DNA of 64,000 bases, from the NCBI GenBank assembly GCA_012845835.1, contig JABAKD010000019.1, forward strand, positions 12,603,344 to 12,667,343. Reading direction: 5' to 3'. The position numbers and the translations under genes were made by a program. Below the pieces are notes generated by a model that saw nothing but the letters and a program-made list of their open reading frames with translations, had not been told where the DNA came from and did not search any database. The stretch is from Undaria pinnatifida. Taxonomy: Eukaryota; Sar; Phaeophyceae; Laminariales; Alariaceae. Shown here piece after piece: positions 26,901 through 32,033 of the stretch. Every line of letters starts with the position of its first letter. Positions within the stretch are counted from its first letter, which is position 1.

Positions 26901-29900
26901 ACCAGGCAGGCATTGCTTGCACCAAGTGCGAAGCGCCGCGAGGTGTTCGGCGAGTCGCATGAAGGGTGAACTGCGTCCTTCCAAGAACCGCTCGTAAGAC
27001 AGACTTCGGCACATTGTGGCTATTGTCTTGGGACGAAACAAAGTGGGGAATGGTGATCGGGGGGGGGGGTGTACTCATTTTATCCATAGTCGTAGTCACA
27101 TGGAGAAAAAATAACATGCTATGCAGATGCGTATGAAGAATACTAGGTATACATACAGATAGCCTAGGCCTTCTTGTTTAGGTAGCCTTGCTTTTCTTGT
27201 TCCTTTCGTGAACTGCAAAACACGTTCCAACCTTAAAAGCCAAGTACTTTTTTGGTCCTCACACACGTGGACGCGGCTATCAAAGGGTTAAAAACTTTTC
27301 AAACACACAGAGTGAATGGCGTCGAAATATCTTCAGCAAAGTTGTCGGTTGAGGCAAACACACGCGACAACACTCGTCGTTTTTTTGTTCGTGGTCGCCA
27401 CTCACGCTAGCTATTGTCGGATGAAAATCGTCACCATCCATGATACGCAAAAAATGGTTCCCCAAAAAGCTTAAAAGGCTTGCCTCGCGCAACACATTGC
27501 ACGCATCGCGCCCAAACCTCCACGGCAGTGACCGCGGGGTTCGAGTTGTGCCCACCCCCCTGACGTTTCCTCAAAAAAAAAGTTCGCGCACGAAAGAGAC
27601 ATTTTCCGAAATCAAAGGGCCCTGGCGTTTCAGCAAAAAAAAAAGTTCGCGTACGAAAGAGACATTTATTTTCCGAAAACAGAGGCCAAAGACGACGAAA
27701 CACAACGGTTTTCCTTGTTAGGCTTTTCCTTGCTTTGTTTTGTTTTTCCTGGGATTTCGTGAGTGATCGAAGGTGAGACGCCCGCCCACGTTGCACAGAG
27801 TCGGATGGCAAACAGAAAAGCAATAGTATCAACAACGACAACTGCCACTGTACCAAGGGAACCAAGGTCACGGTGAGAGACGCGCGCGACGATCGAGGTG
27901 AACCAACCATAATTTTTTCTGAAGTTCTTCAATTTCGGGAGCTAAACCCTTCTACAACTGGAAACCCGTTTTTGGGGACAAAATTACTTGGATTTAATAT
28001 AGGGAGGGATTCGGGGGCTCTAGAGGGGTTAAGACCTTTCCCAAGAACTGATCTTAGAGGGAAACAGGAAAAAAAATGCTTCGCACCGGATGAAAAATCC
28101 TAATGGCCTACTCGTAGGTACAATACAACGAGAATCACCATGCGAAACAAAAGGCTGATTCTACGATAGCCCCCCCCCCAAAAAAAAAAAAAAAACAGCG
28201 ACTTTATTCAAACGAACGTCTCATGGCTGCTAGACAAGGGGAAGGGTGCTATGAAAAAAAAGCATCCTCAAAACCCTTTCGTGCTTGCAAAGTGTTTACC
28301 GATCGATCACGTCGGGGCGGCAAGGGGCACCGTATTGCAGGAGACACGGCCGGGAGCTGCTTTCAAAACCGGCGATTTCGTTGAAGAATAGCTGGGGGGG
28401 CTACCGTAGTAAGACTAAAAAAATGGTCAATTTCCGACGATTTTGGTTAAGGAGCCCCGTCATTTAGAAAAAAAATCGGACGAAAACTGCTAGTACCTCC
28501 ATCGTAGCACGCGTAAAAAAAAAATGTCTCGGTAAGGGGCCGGGGGGGGGGAATCCCCATTTTGCGCCACCGTTTTTTTACCACTCGTACGAGTGACACT
28601 GCTGTGCCTCGCGGCCGAAAACCCTTTTGGCGATTCCTTTTGTCGCAGCGTGTAGTTCTACCGTTCCATTGCGGCTTCATATCGAAAAATTAGGACGACA
28701 CGAAATGGTTACAGCTCACGCTATCGCTTTAAGCGGGAACCGAAGGACACGCTGGCTATTAATAGCGCTGGATTGCGAAAGAAAGAAAATTGAGAAAAAA
28801 AAATCGACACACGACATGTCGCATGAAAAATACGTGGAACTCTGTGGTGAGCTTAAGCCCTTTAGAGCCCCCGAACCCCTCCCTATACTAAATCCAAGTA
28901 ATATTGTTCCCAAAAACGGGTTTCCAGTTGTAAAAGGGTTAAGCTTTACTTTTCCCCATCCGCCAAAGGATACAAGGAAAAAAAAAAAAAAAAAAAACGC
29001 TCAAGACTGCAAAGGAACACTGGGGCGGTCTACCCGCGCGAGTGGCCCAGCCACTGCAAGAAAGGGCCCCCAAAAGCGACCCCCCCCCCCCCCCCCTCCC
29101 CCCCCATCGTCTCGATCCTGAATGTAGCATCGATTCCAGAAAGCCCATGCGAGGTACTCACGACGAAGATCCCATACGCGTTGATAGGAATGCTCTCGTT
29201 TAACATGGAGGCCCCCATGTAGGCGGGTATTCCCACCACGCCCAGCAGCGACAGCCCGCCCAGCATTACCAGGTAGGGCGATCTGCGACATATATAGGCG
29301 TATACAAATCATGCAGCATGCGGTTTTCTTCAACAATCGGGCATTGCCAGGTGTGGCGATCGATCTGTGACACAGGACACAGGCACATGCAGCATGTGGT
29401 TTTGTTCAAGAATTCAGGCATTACCGCGTAGGGTGATACGTGAGTACGGCACATACAATGCGCGATTTTCTTAAGCAATCAGGAATTACCAGGCACATGC
29501 AATGCGCTATATTCTTGAAACAATCAAGGATTACCAGGCGAGGATATCTACGATACATGATAACCAGGCATCAATAGCTAGGGAGATCTGCGAGATCGGC
29601 GAATACAAATCATACAACATGCGGTTTTCTTCGATAATCAGGCATTACCAGGTAGGGCAATTTGCGAGATGGGCACGTATAAATCATGCAACATAAAAGT
29701 TTTCTTCAAGAATCAGGCATTGCCAGGTAGGGAGATCTGCGACATACCTGTGTCAAGGTATTGGTGGGGTATTAGTCCGTTTGACCACTTGCAAAAGGTT
29801 AACCAATAGCTTGATTACCCAAACTAAGCCATACAACACTCCCCCCCCCTGAAACGGCCGGATATCAGCTCGGCCGGATATACAGGCGGACCTGTCGAAA

Positions 29901-31833
29901 TCCAAAAGCGGTTTCATTGAAATGGCGTCGTCAACAGACCATATTTTTTGTGGGTCGTGGGTTCAAATCCCACCATCCACAATAATAATTATTTTCAGAC
30001 TTTCCCCATGTCGAACTTGAAAAATGCTCTCCCCGGTAACCTCAGGAAATGACACCACGTGGATATTGGCAGGGCCGCCCGCATATCCGGCCGACCCGCC
30101 ATCCCGCCGTTTCAGGGGGGGGGGGTTCTAAGGCTTAGTTTGGGTAAGCAAGCTATTGGTTAACCTTTTGCAAGTGGTCAAACGGACTAATACCCCGCTA
30201 CAGCATAACGATGAACTCAAGTGTTAAGGGCACGGACTGGCTCGCGGAGACAGTACTCACGTTATCCGGAGAGCAATCGAGCCGGGGAGAGAGTAGCGGA
30301 GTAGAGTTTTGAAGCGCGCCTGTGGGGCTTTTTCCCCCCCAGCCACGTGGTGACCCCAATCATGAGCGATTGGAGGCCACAAACAATATTATTATTATTT
30401 CTCGGGGAACCAACCTGGTTCCGCCGCATCTCCGAAGATGCGTTACGGTTTCACAAACCACAAACAATATCCCAATCAAGTTTTGATACAAGCACAAACC
30501 AACAGCTAACACCTTAACACCTGGTAGGCCCATACAAATCATAAAAGCATGCGGTGTTCAATAACTTGGCATTTCCAGGTAGGTAGATCTGCGAGTTGGA
30601 CACATACAATAATACAACATGCGGTTTTCTTCAAGAAATCAGGCATTCCCAGGTAGGGAGATCGATCGGTGAGATAGGCACATACAACTCAATCAATGTG
30701 TGTTTTTCTTCAATAATTAGGCATCACCATGTAGGGGGGATCTGCGAGGATGGCACATATAATACAAAAAGCGTTTTTCTCCAATGACCAGGCAACACAA
30801 TTTATTACGGCGATCTGCGAGATGGGCACGTACAAGTCATACAACATGCGATTTTCTTCAATAATCAGGCATTACCAGGTAAACCTTTTGACCCGACCCG
30901 ACCCCTCCCATGATATTTCAAACAATCTCCCGACCCGACCCCACTCGGCCCGCGAGATTTTGATAACCACCTGGCATGATCCGCGGGTCGGGTCATGATC
31001 CGTGAAGAGCCCGGGAACAAAAGGTATGCCATGCAGAAAGGTCGTTACGGTCGTGGTCCCTCTATAGTGCGGTACCTTGCCAGATGGTAACTAACCCGCA
31101 CTATAGGGGAACCTCGCACTCGCCCGGAATAGTTAGCGCGGTACATCTGTATGACGCGGTCGTGACAAGCGATTTCCACCGCACGATATTGGTTCCCCGC
31201 GGCAAAGGCTCTTCATACCGCACCATAACGCGAAAAGGCGCCCGTCCAGGTGGGTGAAAAGGCTGGGGTTATTTTTTTATGTCCAGCAACACGAGGGTCA
31301 GGAAGACTCTATCAGCAACTCGTGGAACGACATCGTCCCACCACGAAAAAACAAAACAACGCAGCAGAAATATATCATTCTCTCTTGCTTCGCTCGGTTA
31401 CGTCGGTGCGTCTCCATTGTCCGCCTGACAAAGAGAGCCCTGAAAACAGCAAAAGGGTACCATAGTGCGGATCTCCCCTATGGTGCCTATCGAATAGTGC
31501 CTATAGCCGGTACAGTGCCGGCGAAATCGCCTGGCACGACTGGAATCCGCTATACTATTTGCTAATAGTACCAATATCGGTACAATACATAGTGCCGGTG
31601 TCCAGTATAATGCCGGTGCTGCTGGATGGCATATACTAGCACTACGGGGAGAATACCCCCGTCTTGTACCGAGATACCACGACGGCAAATGCGCGTCATG
31701 CTTTCTGGAGCTGACTGCCGTCCGTACCTGGCTTTGATCTCAAACACATTTCGAACTTGGTAAAATCTGGCGACGAACCCCAACGCGATCGCCATGAAGA
31801 CGCCGCCGAACGTCACCCTGAACCATGCCAGAC
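6916..31833 (-). CDS. Multi-exon gene for a 7TM protein with C-terminal RGS domain (at least 15 exons)
   Basis: Fifteen minus-strand segments, each bounded by an AG acceptor and GT donor, join into one reading frame of about 660 codons. Order: 31833-31728, 29282-29162, 26453-26343, 24209-24147, 21229-21132, 20148-20062, 18363-18293, 16644-16464, 15263-15198, 15083-14981, 13883-13785, 13473-13249, 11793-11677, 9276-9196, 7363-6916. Intron phases match at every junction except 16464/15263, where a linking exon is not resolved. The first half has about seven hydrophobic helices with basic loops. The second half is a full RGS box (~120 residues), then a Ser/Gly/Gln-rich tail ending in TAG. RGS domains stimulate GTP hydrolysis by G-alpha; 7TM-RGS fusions such as AtRGS1 act at membranes. 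The true N-terminus is not found. Coding sequence is only ~8% of the span. Function is inferred from architecture. Confidence 0.8.
7447..7640 (-). mobile_element. Poly-C-ended repeat family
   Basis: GGACGCAACTCGCGCTTCGT, GACTCGCCGAACACCTCGCG, AAACACCCGGCGTGCTC, AAGGGTCTATGGTCTGACAG, GAAAATGAATACCCCCC. Ends in a C run inside the last intron of the 7TM-RGS gene. Confidence 0.55.
7786..8070 (+). mobile_element. MITE, GTGCTACG family
   Basis: CGTGCTACGATGGAGG at the left and GCGCCTCTATCGTCATTATA at the right. Internal TTGTGTATATCTAGGCCATG and CAGCTCCCAAATCGAGGAA match the 39789 copy. Confidence 0.65.
8195..8860. repeat. Related repeats ending in G-rich tracts
   Basis: TGTGAGGCGGGCACCCTGTG (8198), TGTGAGGCGGACGCGGCACC (8662), and two copies of GCTTTGCCT...GACGGAGCACCGTTTCTACT (8517, 8775). 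Two of the blocks end GGGG(C)GTGTACTCATTT or GGGGCGTACTCATTT. Confidence 0.55.
8318..8400 (+). mobile_element. SINE-like hairpin element, 5' part
   Basis: GACGTCAGCCGTGAGTTCGA and ACTCATCTTTGCAAGCTGCG. Similar short 5' copies lie at 2775-2850, 16215-16330, 24995-25100, 37850-37940, 41270-41375 and 49690-49790 (plus strand) and 10165-10245 (minus strand). Confidence 0.5.
9196..9276 (-). CDS. 7TM-RGS gene, RGS box part 3
   Basis: 81 nt, phase 2 in and out. The acceptor is TGTGGACGCAG after a (GTT)n tract; the donor is AAACG/GTGAGC. It encodes WADKKQILELNRSDAQSFDL and LDEEQK, the region between RGS helices 5 and 7. The short AT-rich sequence downstream is intron. Confidence 0.82.
9338..9890. 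repeat. ~165-bp direct repeat flanking a SINE-like element
   Basis: CCTTTCAAAAGGGGCNCCC, TTGGAATTGGTGGCAAGAAT and GGGTTGATCGTGTGGATACC occur at 9345-9440 and 9735-9830 in the same order. Confidence 0.7.
9520..9722 (+). mobile_element. SINE-like element with GCTGGAGGAT 3' end and (AAAT)n tail
   Basis: GGCTTACGCTATACC, GCCAGCTAGCGTTGGGCTGC, CGACACACGACGCGTATG, CCATCCATCCGCTGGAGGAT, then ~10 AAAT units. It separates two copies of a ~165-bp direct repeat (9338-9505, 9724-9890). Confidence 0.6.
10690..10810 (+). mobile_element. Half copy of the GTGCTACG-family MITE
   Basis: CGTGCTGCTATAGAGG, GGCAGAAACGTTTTCTGAAT and CCCGAAACCGTCG. It is truncated at the T-rich sequence before the 10880 array. 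Confidence 0.45.
10880..11375. repeat. Tandem array, ~60-bp unit, about 8 copies
   Basis: Unit: TATACCCAGAGGCCAAAAAA, CGTCGGAATTTTCCATTCGT, TTTTGGCAATAACTTTCG. It lies in the intron between the second and third RGS exons. Confidence 0.8.
11677..11793 (-). CDS. 7TM-RGS gene, RGS box part 2
   Basis: 117 nt, phase 2 in and out. The acceptor is CTTGGGACAG and the donor is CATCAG/GTGCGC. It encodes YEKGQFSDNLPEF, then AAFSAIVARFIVDGSVDEVN, corresponding to RGS helices 4-5 with the typical I...F~~.gS..eVN motif. The split codons on both sides are completed by the neighbouring exons without a stop. Confidence 0.85.
12195..12570. repeat. Tandem array, ~97-bp unit, 3-4 copies
   Basis: Unit: AAGGAGCCCCCGTCATTCGA, TCCCATGGCCTAGGG, GCGTTTGAGAAAACAAAAAA and GTGAAATTCCGACGAC. 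The words resemble parts of the GTGCTACG-family MITE. Confidence 0.7.
13249..13473 (-). CDS. 7TM-RGS gene, RGS box part 1
   Basis: 225 nt, phase 2 in and out. The acceptor is CGCCTCGTAG and the donor is GCTCG/GTGAGG. It begins with a polar linker (SEITELDSQLDSQ), then starts the RGS fold: AAAFRAFAFRALCEESVVF and LEEV match the RGS pattern F..F....~E..~F~~~V. The canonical Glu-Asn pair that contacts G-alpha in animal RGS proteins reads Glu-Ser here. Confidence 0.85.
13530..13558. repeat. Poly-G run upstream of the first RGS exon
   Basis: About 23 uninterrupted G within a G/T-rich stretch (13500-13612), hence poly-C on the sense strand ~55 nt before the acceptor at 13474. Confidence 0.8.
13785..13883 (-). 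CDS. 7TM-RGS gene, basic linker exon
   Basis: 99 nt, phase 2 in and out. The acceptor is CATCGACAG after ~270 nt of C/T-rich sense strand; the donor is CTAAG/GTAAAG. It encodes VIDPLRRLAYEPMSKSNRT and then RAHAQRRKRTL, a strongly basic juxtamembrane linker expected on the cytoplasmic side between TM7 and RGS. Confidence 0.75.
13912..14190. repeat. G/A-rich low-complexity tract
   Basis: Almost only G and A (GGGGGGAGGGGGGAAGG...). On the gene's sense strand it is a C/T tract leading to the acceptor at 13884. Confidence 0.85.
14315..14970. repeat. Hexanucleotide satellite (CAACCG/CAACCA/CAACAG)n, ~650 bp
   Basis: Ordered blocks: (CAA)n, then (CAGCAA)n to 14400, (CAACCG)n to ~14725, (CAACCA)n to ~14930, (CAA)n to 14970. 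It could be read as poly-Gln/Pro on the plus strand and poly-Val/Ala or Leu/Trp on the minus, but lies within the intron 14980-13884 of the 7TM-RGS gene. Confidence 0.9.
14981..15083 (-). CDS. 7TM-RGS gene, exon with TM helix 7
   Basis: 103 nt, phase 1 to phase 2. The acceptor is AAATGTCAG after a ~80-nt C-rich tract; the donor is GCATTAC/GTGAGA. It encodes a polar stretch (NKYGGEKESYWINQ) and then ENTVFVAAVVMFSIT, taken as the seventh helix. The intron that follows contains the 650-bp CAACCG-type repeat. Confidence 0.72.
15198..15263 (-). CDS. 7TM-RGS gene, lo-complexity-free loop exon before TM helix 7
   Basis: 66 nt, phase 1 in and out. The acceptor is CATTTCCAG and the donor is GCGTG/GTACGA. 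It encodes LRAGFFMRVHSTMVLRTTAM. Upstream, a 15-nt block between a good T-rich acceptor (ending TAATCCAG) and a GAG/GTGAGT donor at about 15325-15311 could be a microexon in the same phase. How this part connects to the exon at 16464 is not settled; that junction needs an exon going from phase 2 to phase 1. Confidence 0.55.
16464..16644 (-). CDS. 7TM-RGS gene, exon with TM helix 6 and a basic loop
   Basis: 181 nt, phase 1 to phase 2. It encodes PPPGYDVLRSE, a helix SVGVAIALVASRWGSCFVAS, and a very basic tail (KTKSRSRLRR). The donor is AGTTGG/GTAAAC. The acceptor used here is TCGTCTGAAG, chosen because its phase fits the exon at 18293. An ATG at 16660 in a GCCGCCATGA context is also in frame, so an internal promoter and shorter protein are possible. 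Confidence 0.65.
17405..17535 (+). mobile_element. Poly-C-ended repeat family, plus-strand copy
   Basis: TCCTGGTCGGTGAATACCCG, ACGTGCTCCGTTCTGGCGTG, CGTCTATGGTCATACGACCA, ATGAAATGAGCGCACCCCCC. Confidence 0.5.
17525..17930. repeat. Tandem array of ~90-bp units, 4-5 copies
   Basis: TTTTACATAGGCATGGGC, TTTTGTCGCGAGGGTTCA, TTTCATCGCGAGAAAGGT, TTTTACTGCGAGAAGTAC and TTTTACCGCAGCAAAGGT begin successive units, each followed by C-rich sequence. A related dispersed sequence occurs at 19700-19920, 23840-24070, 24495-24800, 38650-38850 and 57650-57960. Confidence 0.6.
18023..18215. mobile_element. Related pogo-like element, TAGTGCCGGT variant
   Basis: Contains several AATAGTGCCGGT motifs in both orientations and the shared core GAGATCGCTTGGCACGACTG. 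An outer inverted pair containing GGGTACCCGGG occurs at 17957 and 18210. Ends are less clear than for the copy at 22593. Confidence 0.5.
18293..18363 (-). CDS. 7TM-RGS gene, loop exon after TM helix 5
   Basis: 71 nt, phase 2 to phase 1. The acceptor is TTTTCGGCAG and the donor is CAGACTG/GTAAGA. It encodes HVDDLFKIRTELFVATILQ, a charged stretch that turns hydrophobic. Only this frame joins correctly to both neighbours. Confidence 0.72.
18370..20060. other. Large intron of the 7TM-RGS gene
   Basis: Contains a dispersed C-rich repeat (19700-19920) and open frames of ~95-145 codons near 19123-19554 that have no splice or family support. Confidence 0.45.
20062..20148 (-). CDS. 7TM-RGS gene, exon with TM helix 5
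   Basis: 87 nt, phase 2 in and out. The acceptor is TGTTGCCAG preceded by a 14-nt T run, and the donor is GTCTG/GTGAGC. It encodes KFAADQKDQ and then LVLCQVLLLIATVIFIPIV, an unmistakable membrane helix. The split last codon becomes Trp when joined to the exon at 18363. Confidence 0.82.
20890..21140. repeat. Tandem array, ~54-bp unit, about 5 copies, each with a 5'-splice-site copy
   Basis: In the minus sense the unit is TGCGCAGCTGTGAGTACGCA, then CTTTAGCGGATTACTTGG and ATGACGATTCTACTC. The first unit contains the real TM4 exon end and donor; the next read GCTGCTGTGAGTACGC, GCCGTTGTGAGCATGC and GGATGTAAGTGCGC. Identity falls with distance. Confidence 0.7.
21132..21229 (-). CDS. 7TM-RGS gene, exon with TM helix 4
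   Basis: 98 nt, phase 0 to phase 2. The acceptor is TTGTGCAG and the donor is CAGCT/GTGAGT. It encodes RLLVGMSVTIGLASTSIPLY and then KMDCITGPYAQL, a helix plus a Cys-containing loop. The exon is wedged between two arrays: a ~650-bp minisatellite ends at its acceptor (21235-21885), and four further copies of its donor region follow it at ~54-bp spacing (20890-21131). Confidence 0.8.
21235..21885. repeat. Minisatellite, ~17-bp unit, about 38 copies
   Basis: Unit GGGGTGTGGTAGGGGAA with point variants. On the sense strand of the 7TM-RGS gene it is TTCCCCTACCACACCCC, an all but purine-free tract ending 5 nt before the TM4 exon acceptor. Confidence 0.85.
22005..22145. repeat. CTG/CTA trinucleotide-rich tract
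   Basis: Runs of CTGCTGCTGCTACTACTACT with interruptions. Confidence 0.8.
22593..23695. mobile_element. Non-autonomous pogo/mariner-like DNA transposon, 1103 bp, TA target duplication
   Basis: Terminal inverted repeats begin CAGTCGGGGTCCCG on both ends, followed by ATAGTGCGGGT, with ~2 mismatches in 27 bp. A TA dinucleotide flanks each end (22591-22592 and 23696-23697). Behind the TIRs lie further copies of TATAGTGCGGGT in both orientations and the block AAATCGCTTGGCACAACTTG. CAGT... ends with TA duplications are typical of the pogo branch of Tc1/mariner. No transposase frame is present. It sits in an intron of the 7TM-RGS gene. Confidence 0.8.
24147..24209 (-). CDS. 7TM-RGS gene, loop exon
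   Basis: 63 nt, phase 0 in and out, 21 codons (GSGVYQYYGVLCATVRP at its end). The acceptor is CCAAAACCAG and the donor is GGCCT/GTAAGG. Phase and strand fit between the exons at 26343 and 21229. The peptide is moderately hydrophobic and may end a loop or begin a helix. As a symmetric short exon it could be alternative. Confidence 0.5.
24495..24800. repeat. Tandem duplication, ~142-bp unit
   Basis: AGTTCAATGCGAGT(C/T)GGAAG, TTCTTCACGACAAAAAT and GTGATCCCGGATCTAA occur twice in the same order. Confidence 0.75.
25590..26110. repeat. Tandem duplication, ~258-bp unit with GATCATA motifs
   Basis: TTTCTCGCCTTGGACAGAT, TACCTGCCATTCCGAGAC, CAGATCCAACCCAGGAA and GGGATCAGT occur twice in the same order. 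Similar GATCTATATGATC strings are at 8105-8160. Confidence 0.75.
26343..26453 (-). CDS. 7TM-RGS gene, exon with TM helix 3
   Basis: 111 nt, phase 0 at both ends, 37 codons. The acceptor is GCCTTTTAG and the donor is ATGTCG/GTGAGT. It starts with an aromatic helix (SFYFFVFTFFISFW), then GRIVRLGL and a basic loop (CPKYKRKLPW), as expected for an intracellular loop after a TM segment. A strongly C-rich tract (26489-26535) lies just upstream on the sense strand. A decayed second copy of the first two thirds of the exon is at 26690-26790. Confidence 0.72.
26690..26790 (-). pseudogene. Decayed duplicate of the TM3 exon
   Basis: In the same frame as the TM3 exon the minus strand reads FAFTFFFCVSFWDRIIRVG, closely matching FVFTFFISFWGRIVRLG at 26453-26343. 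The copy lacks an AG acceptor at the matching position and loses similarity after the RVG. It lies ~250 bp upstream of the real exon in the same intron, also just after a long poly-C run. It is best read as a partial, non-functional exon duplication. Confidence 0.55.
26817..27010 (-). mobile_element. Poly-C-ended repeat family (AAAATGAGTACACCCC)
   Basis: In the minus sense: GGACGCAGTTCACCCTTCAT, GCGACTCGCCGAACACCTCG, GATTACCCGACGTGCTCCGT, GAGGGTCTATGGCCATCCGA, then CTGAGTACACCCCCC running into a ~28-nt C run. The poly-C is at the 3' end of the repeat and is shared by all copies. Confidence 0.55.
27885..28170 (-). mobile_element. MITE, GTGCTACG family, with nested piggyBac-like MITE
   Basis: Inverted copy: GAGGTGAACCAACCAT, CAATTTCGGGAGC, GACCTTTCCCAAGAACTGAT, GGATGAAAAATCC and GGCCTACTCGTAGG. 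Split by the insertion at 27942-28032. Confidence 0.65.
27942..28032. mobile_element. piggyBac-like MITE inserted in a MITE copy
   Basis: Opposite orientation to the 41695 copy; the left TTAA has decayed to CTAA and the right is intact. Sister copies of the host element read GGGAGCTTAAGACC with no insertion. Confidence 0.75.
28400..28535 (-). mobile_element. Half copy of the GTGCTACG-family MITE
   Basis: CCGACGATTTTGGTTAAGGA, GAAAACTGCTAGTACCTCC and ATCGTAGCACGCG. Only one end is present. Confidence 0.5.
28640..28998 (+). mobile_element. SINE-like element interrupted by a piggyBac-like MITE, with poly-A tail
   Basis: CAGCTCACGCTATCGCTTTA, GCGCTGGATTGCGAAAG, GACACACGACATGTCGC, then the insertion 28853-28942, then CCATCCGCCAAAGGATACA and a ~19-nt A run. 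Confidence 0.6.
28853..28942. mobile_element. piggyBac-like MITE inserted in a SINE-like element
   Basis: 90 bp, TTAA at both ends, same sequence as the 41695 copy. The host SINE-like copy reads GAGC-TTAA-GCTTTA across the insertion, and an uninterrupted copy (40310-40505, minus) has AAGCTTAAGCTTTA there. So a single TTAA was duplicated. Confidence 0.82.
29162..29282 (-). CDS. 7TM-RGS gene, exon with TM helix 2
   Basis: 121 nt, phase 2 in and phase 0 out. The acceptor is ATGTCGCAG and the donor is CTTCGTC/GTGAGT. It encodes YLVMLGGLSLLGVVGIPAYM, a clear transmembrane segment, then a polar loop with NES, a possible N-glycosylation sequon. Its acceptor and first ~20 coding bases are the seed of the tandem array that fills the intron upstream (29262-30890), so this exon sits next to about a dozen near-copies of its own 3' splice site. 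Confidence 0.82.
29763..30199. mobile_element. Fold-back element with tRNA-like core
   Basis: Long inverted ends: GTGGGGTATTAGTCCGTTTG, ACCACTTGCAAAAGGTTAAC, CAATAGCTTG and TTACCCAAACTAAGCC recur in reverse at the right end (~85 bp). The next layer also mirrors, with GAAACGGC...GGATA and GCCG motifs. The core at 29922-29981 ends GTGGGTTCAAATCCCACC. It lies in the tandem array upstream of the TM2 exon. Confidence 0.65.
29922..29981 (+). other. tRNA-like sequence in a fold-back element
   Basis: GTGGGTTCAAATCCCACC is a perfect T-arm (5-bp stem, 7-base TTCAAAT loop), followed by ATCCACA, but no 5' acceptor strand pairs with it and no anticodon arm of normal size is formed. It is a tRNA-derived or tRNA-mimic segment, probably not a functional tRNA gene. 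Confidence 0.5.
30890..31010. repeat. GGGTCGGGTC dispersed repeat, copy 5
   Basis: GACCCGACCCGACCCCTCCC, then TTTCAAACAATCTCCC and CCGCGGGTCGGGTCATGATC with CGTGAAG. It begins where the splice-site array ends. Confidence 0.6.
31047..31120. mobile_element. Short pogo-like element, TATAGTGCGG variant
   Basis: GGTCCCTCTATAGTGCGG faces CCGCACTATAGGGGAACC about 50 bp away, an inverted pair with the same motif as the 22593 element. A TA precedes the left end. Confidence 0.5.
31455..31674. mobile_element. Pogo-like element remnant, TAGTGCCGGT variant
   Basis: Repeated TAGTGC(C)GGT/ACCGGCACTA-like motifs and the core GCGAAATCGCCTGGCACGAC. The right end reads ATACCCCCGTCTTG followed by TA. Confidence 0.45.
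31728..31833 (-). CDS. 7TM-RGS gene, exon with TM helix 1
   Basis: 106 nt, entering in phase 1 and leaving in phase 2. The acceptor is TTTGGTAG and the donor is CCAG/GTACGG. It encodes a hydrophobic helix beginning FGGVFMAIALGFVARFY, followed by a loop with several charged residues (QVRNVFEIKAR). The last codon is completed by the first base of the exon at 29282. An upstream exon ending in phase 1 is required; 31977-32033 is a candidate. Confidence 0.72.
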
Positions 31834-31976
31834 CTACCAAAGTAACACAACAGACGCGGCGTGCATAAAACAAGTCATCACCAAGCGAAGCATGGGGGCG
31901 TAGGGACGTAAGAGACTGTGGGCGTTTGGCAGATTTAGCGACATAAGAGACTGGGCGTTTGCCAGGGGTAGCTTAC

Positions 31977-32033
31977 CAGGCAGGGCTGCTTTCACGGCAT
32001 CGAGCCAAGCAAAAAGTGGCGGGGTACGTGGAG
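31977..32033 (-). CDS. Candidate upstream exon of the 7TM-RGS gene
   Basis: An open stretch (PPLFAWLDAVKAALPG) ends at a good donor, CCTG/GTAAGC, in phase 1, which is the phase the next exon needs. No AG acceptor is in frame upstream: a 12-base C run and a TAA precede it. Either the acceptor is the weak AAAG at the 3' end (giving a 12-nt exon) or the C run is mis-sized in the assembly. The start given is arbitrary. Confidence 0.35.

Larger units (their letters stand above)
29262..30890. repeat. Tandem array, ~75-bp unit, about a dozen copies, each with a 3'-splice-site copy
   Basis: The unit in plus sense is GGCATTACCAGGTAGGGAGA, TCTGCGAGATGGGCACATAC, AAATCATACAACATGCGGTT, TTCTTCAAGAATCA. 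The first unit contains the real acceptor and first ~20 coding bases of the TM2 exon (29282). The array is interrupted by the 29763-30199 element and ~330 bp of other sequence (30200-30530), which itself ends in CTAACACCTTAACACC, similar to the fold-back left flank. Confidence 0.75.

Noticed and set aside
29262-30890. CRISPR-like appearance of the 75-bp array
   Set aside because: The whole unit repeats without unique spacers, it lies in a spliced eukaryotic gene, and no cas genes exist.
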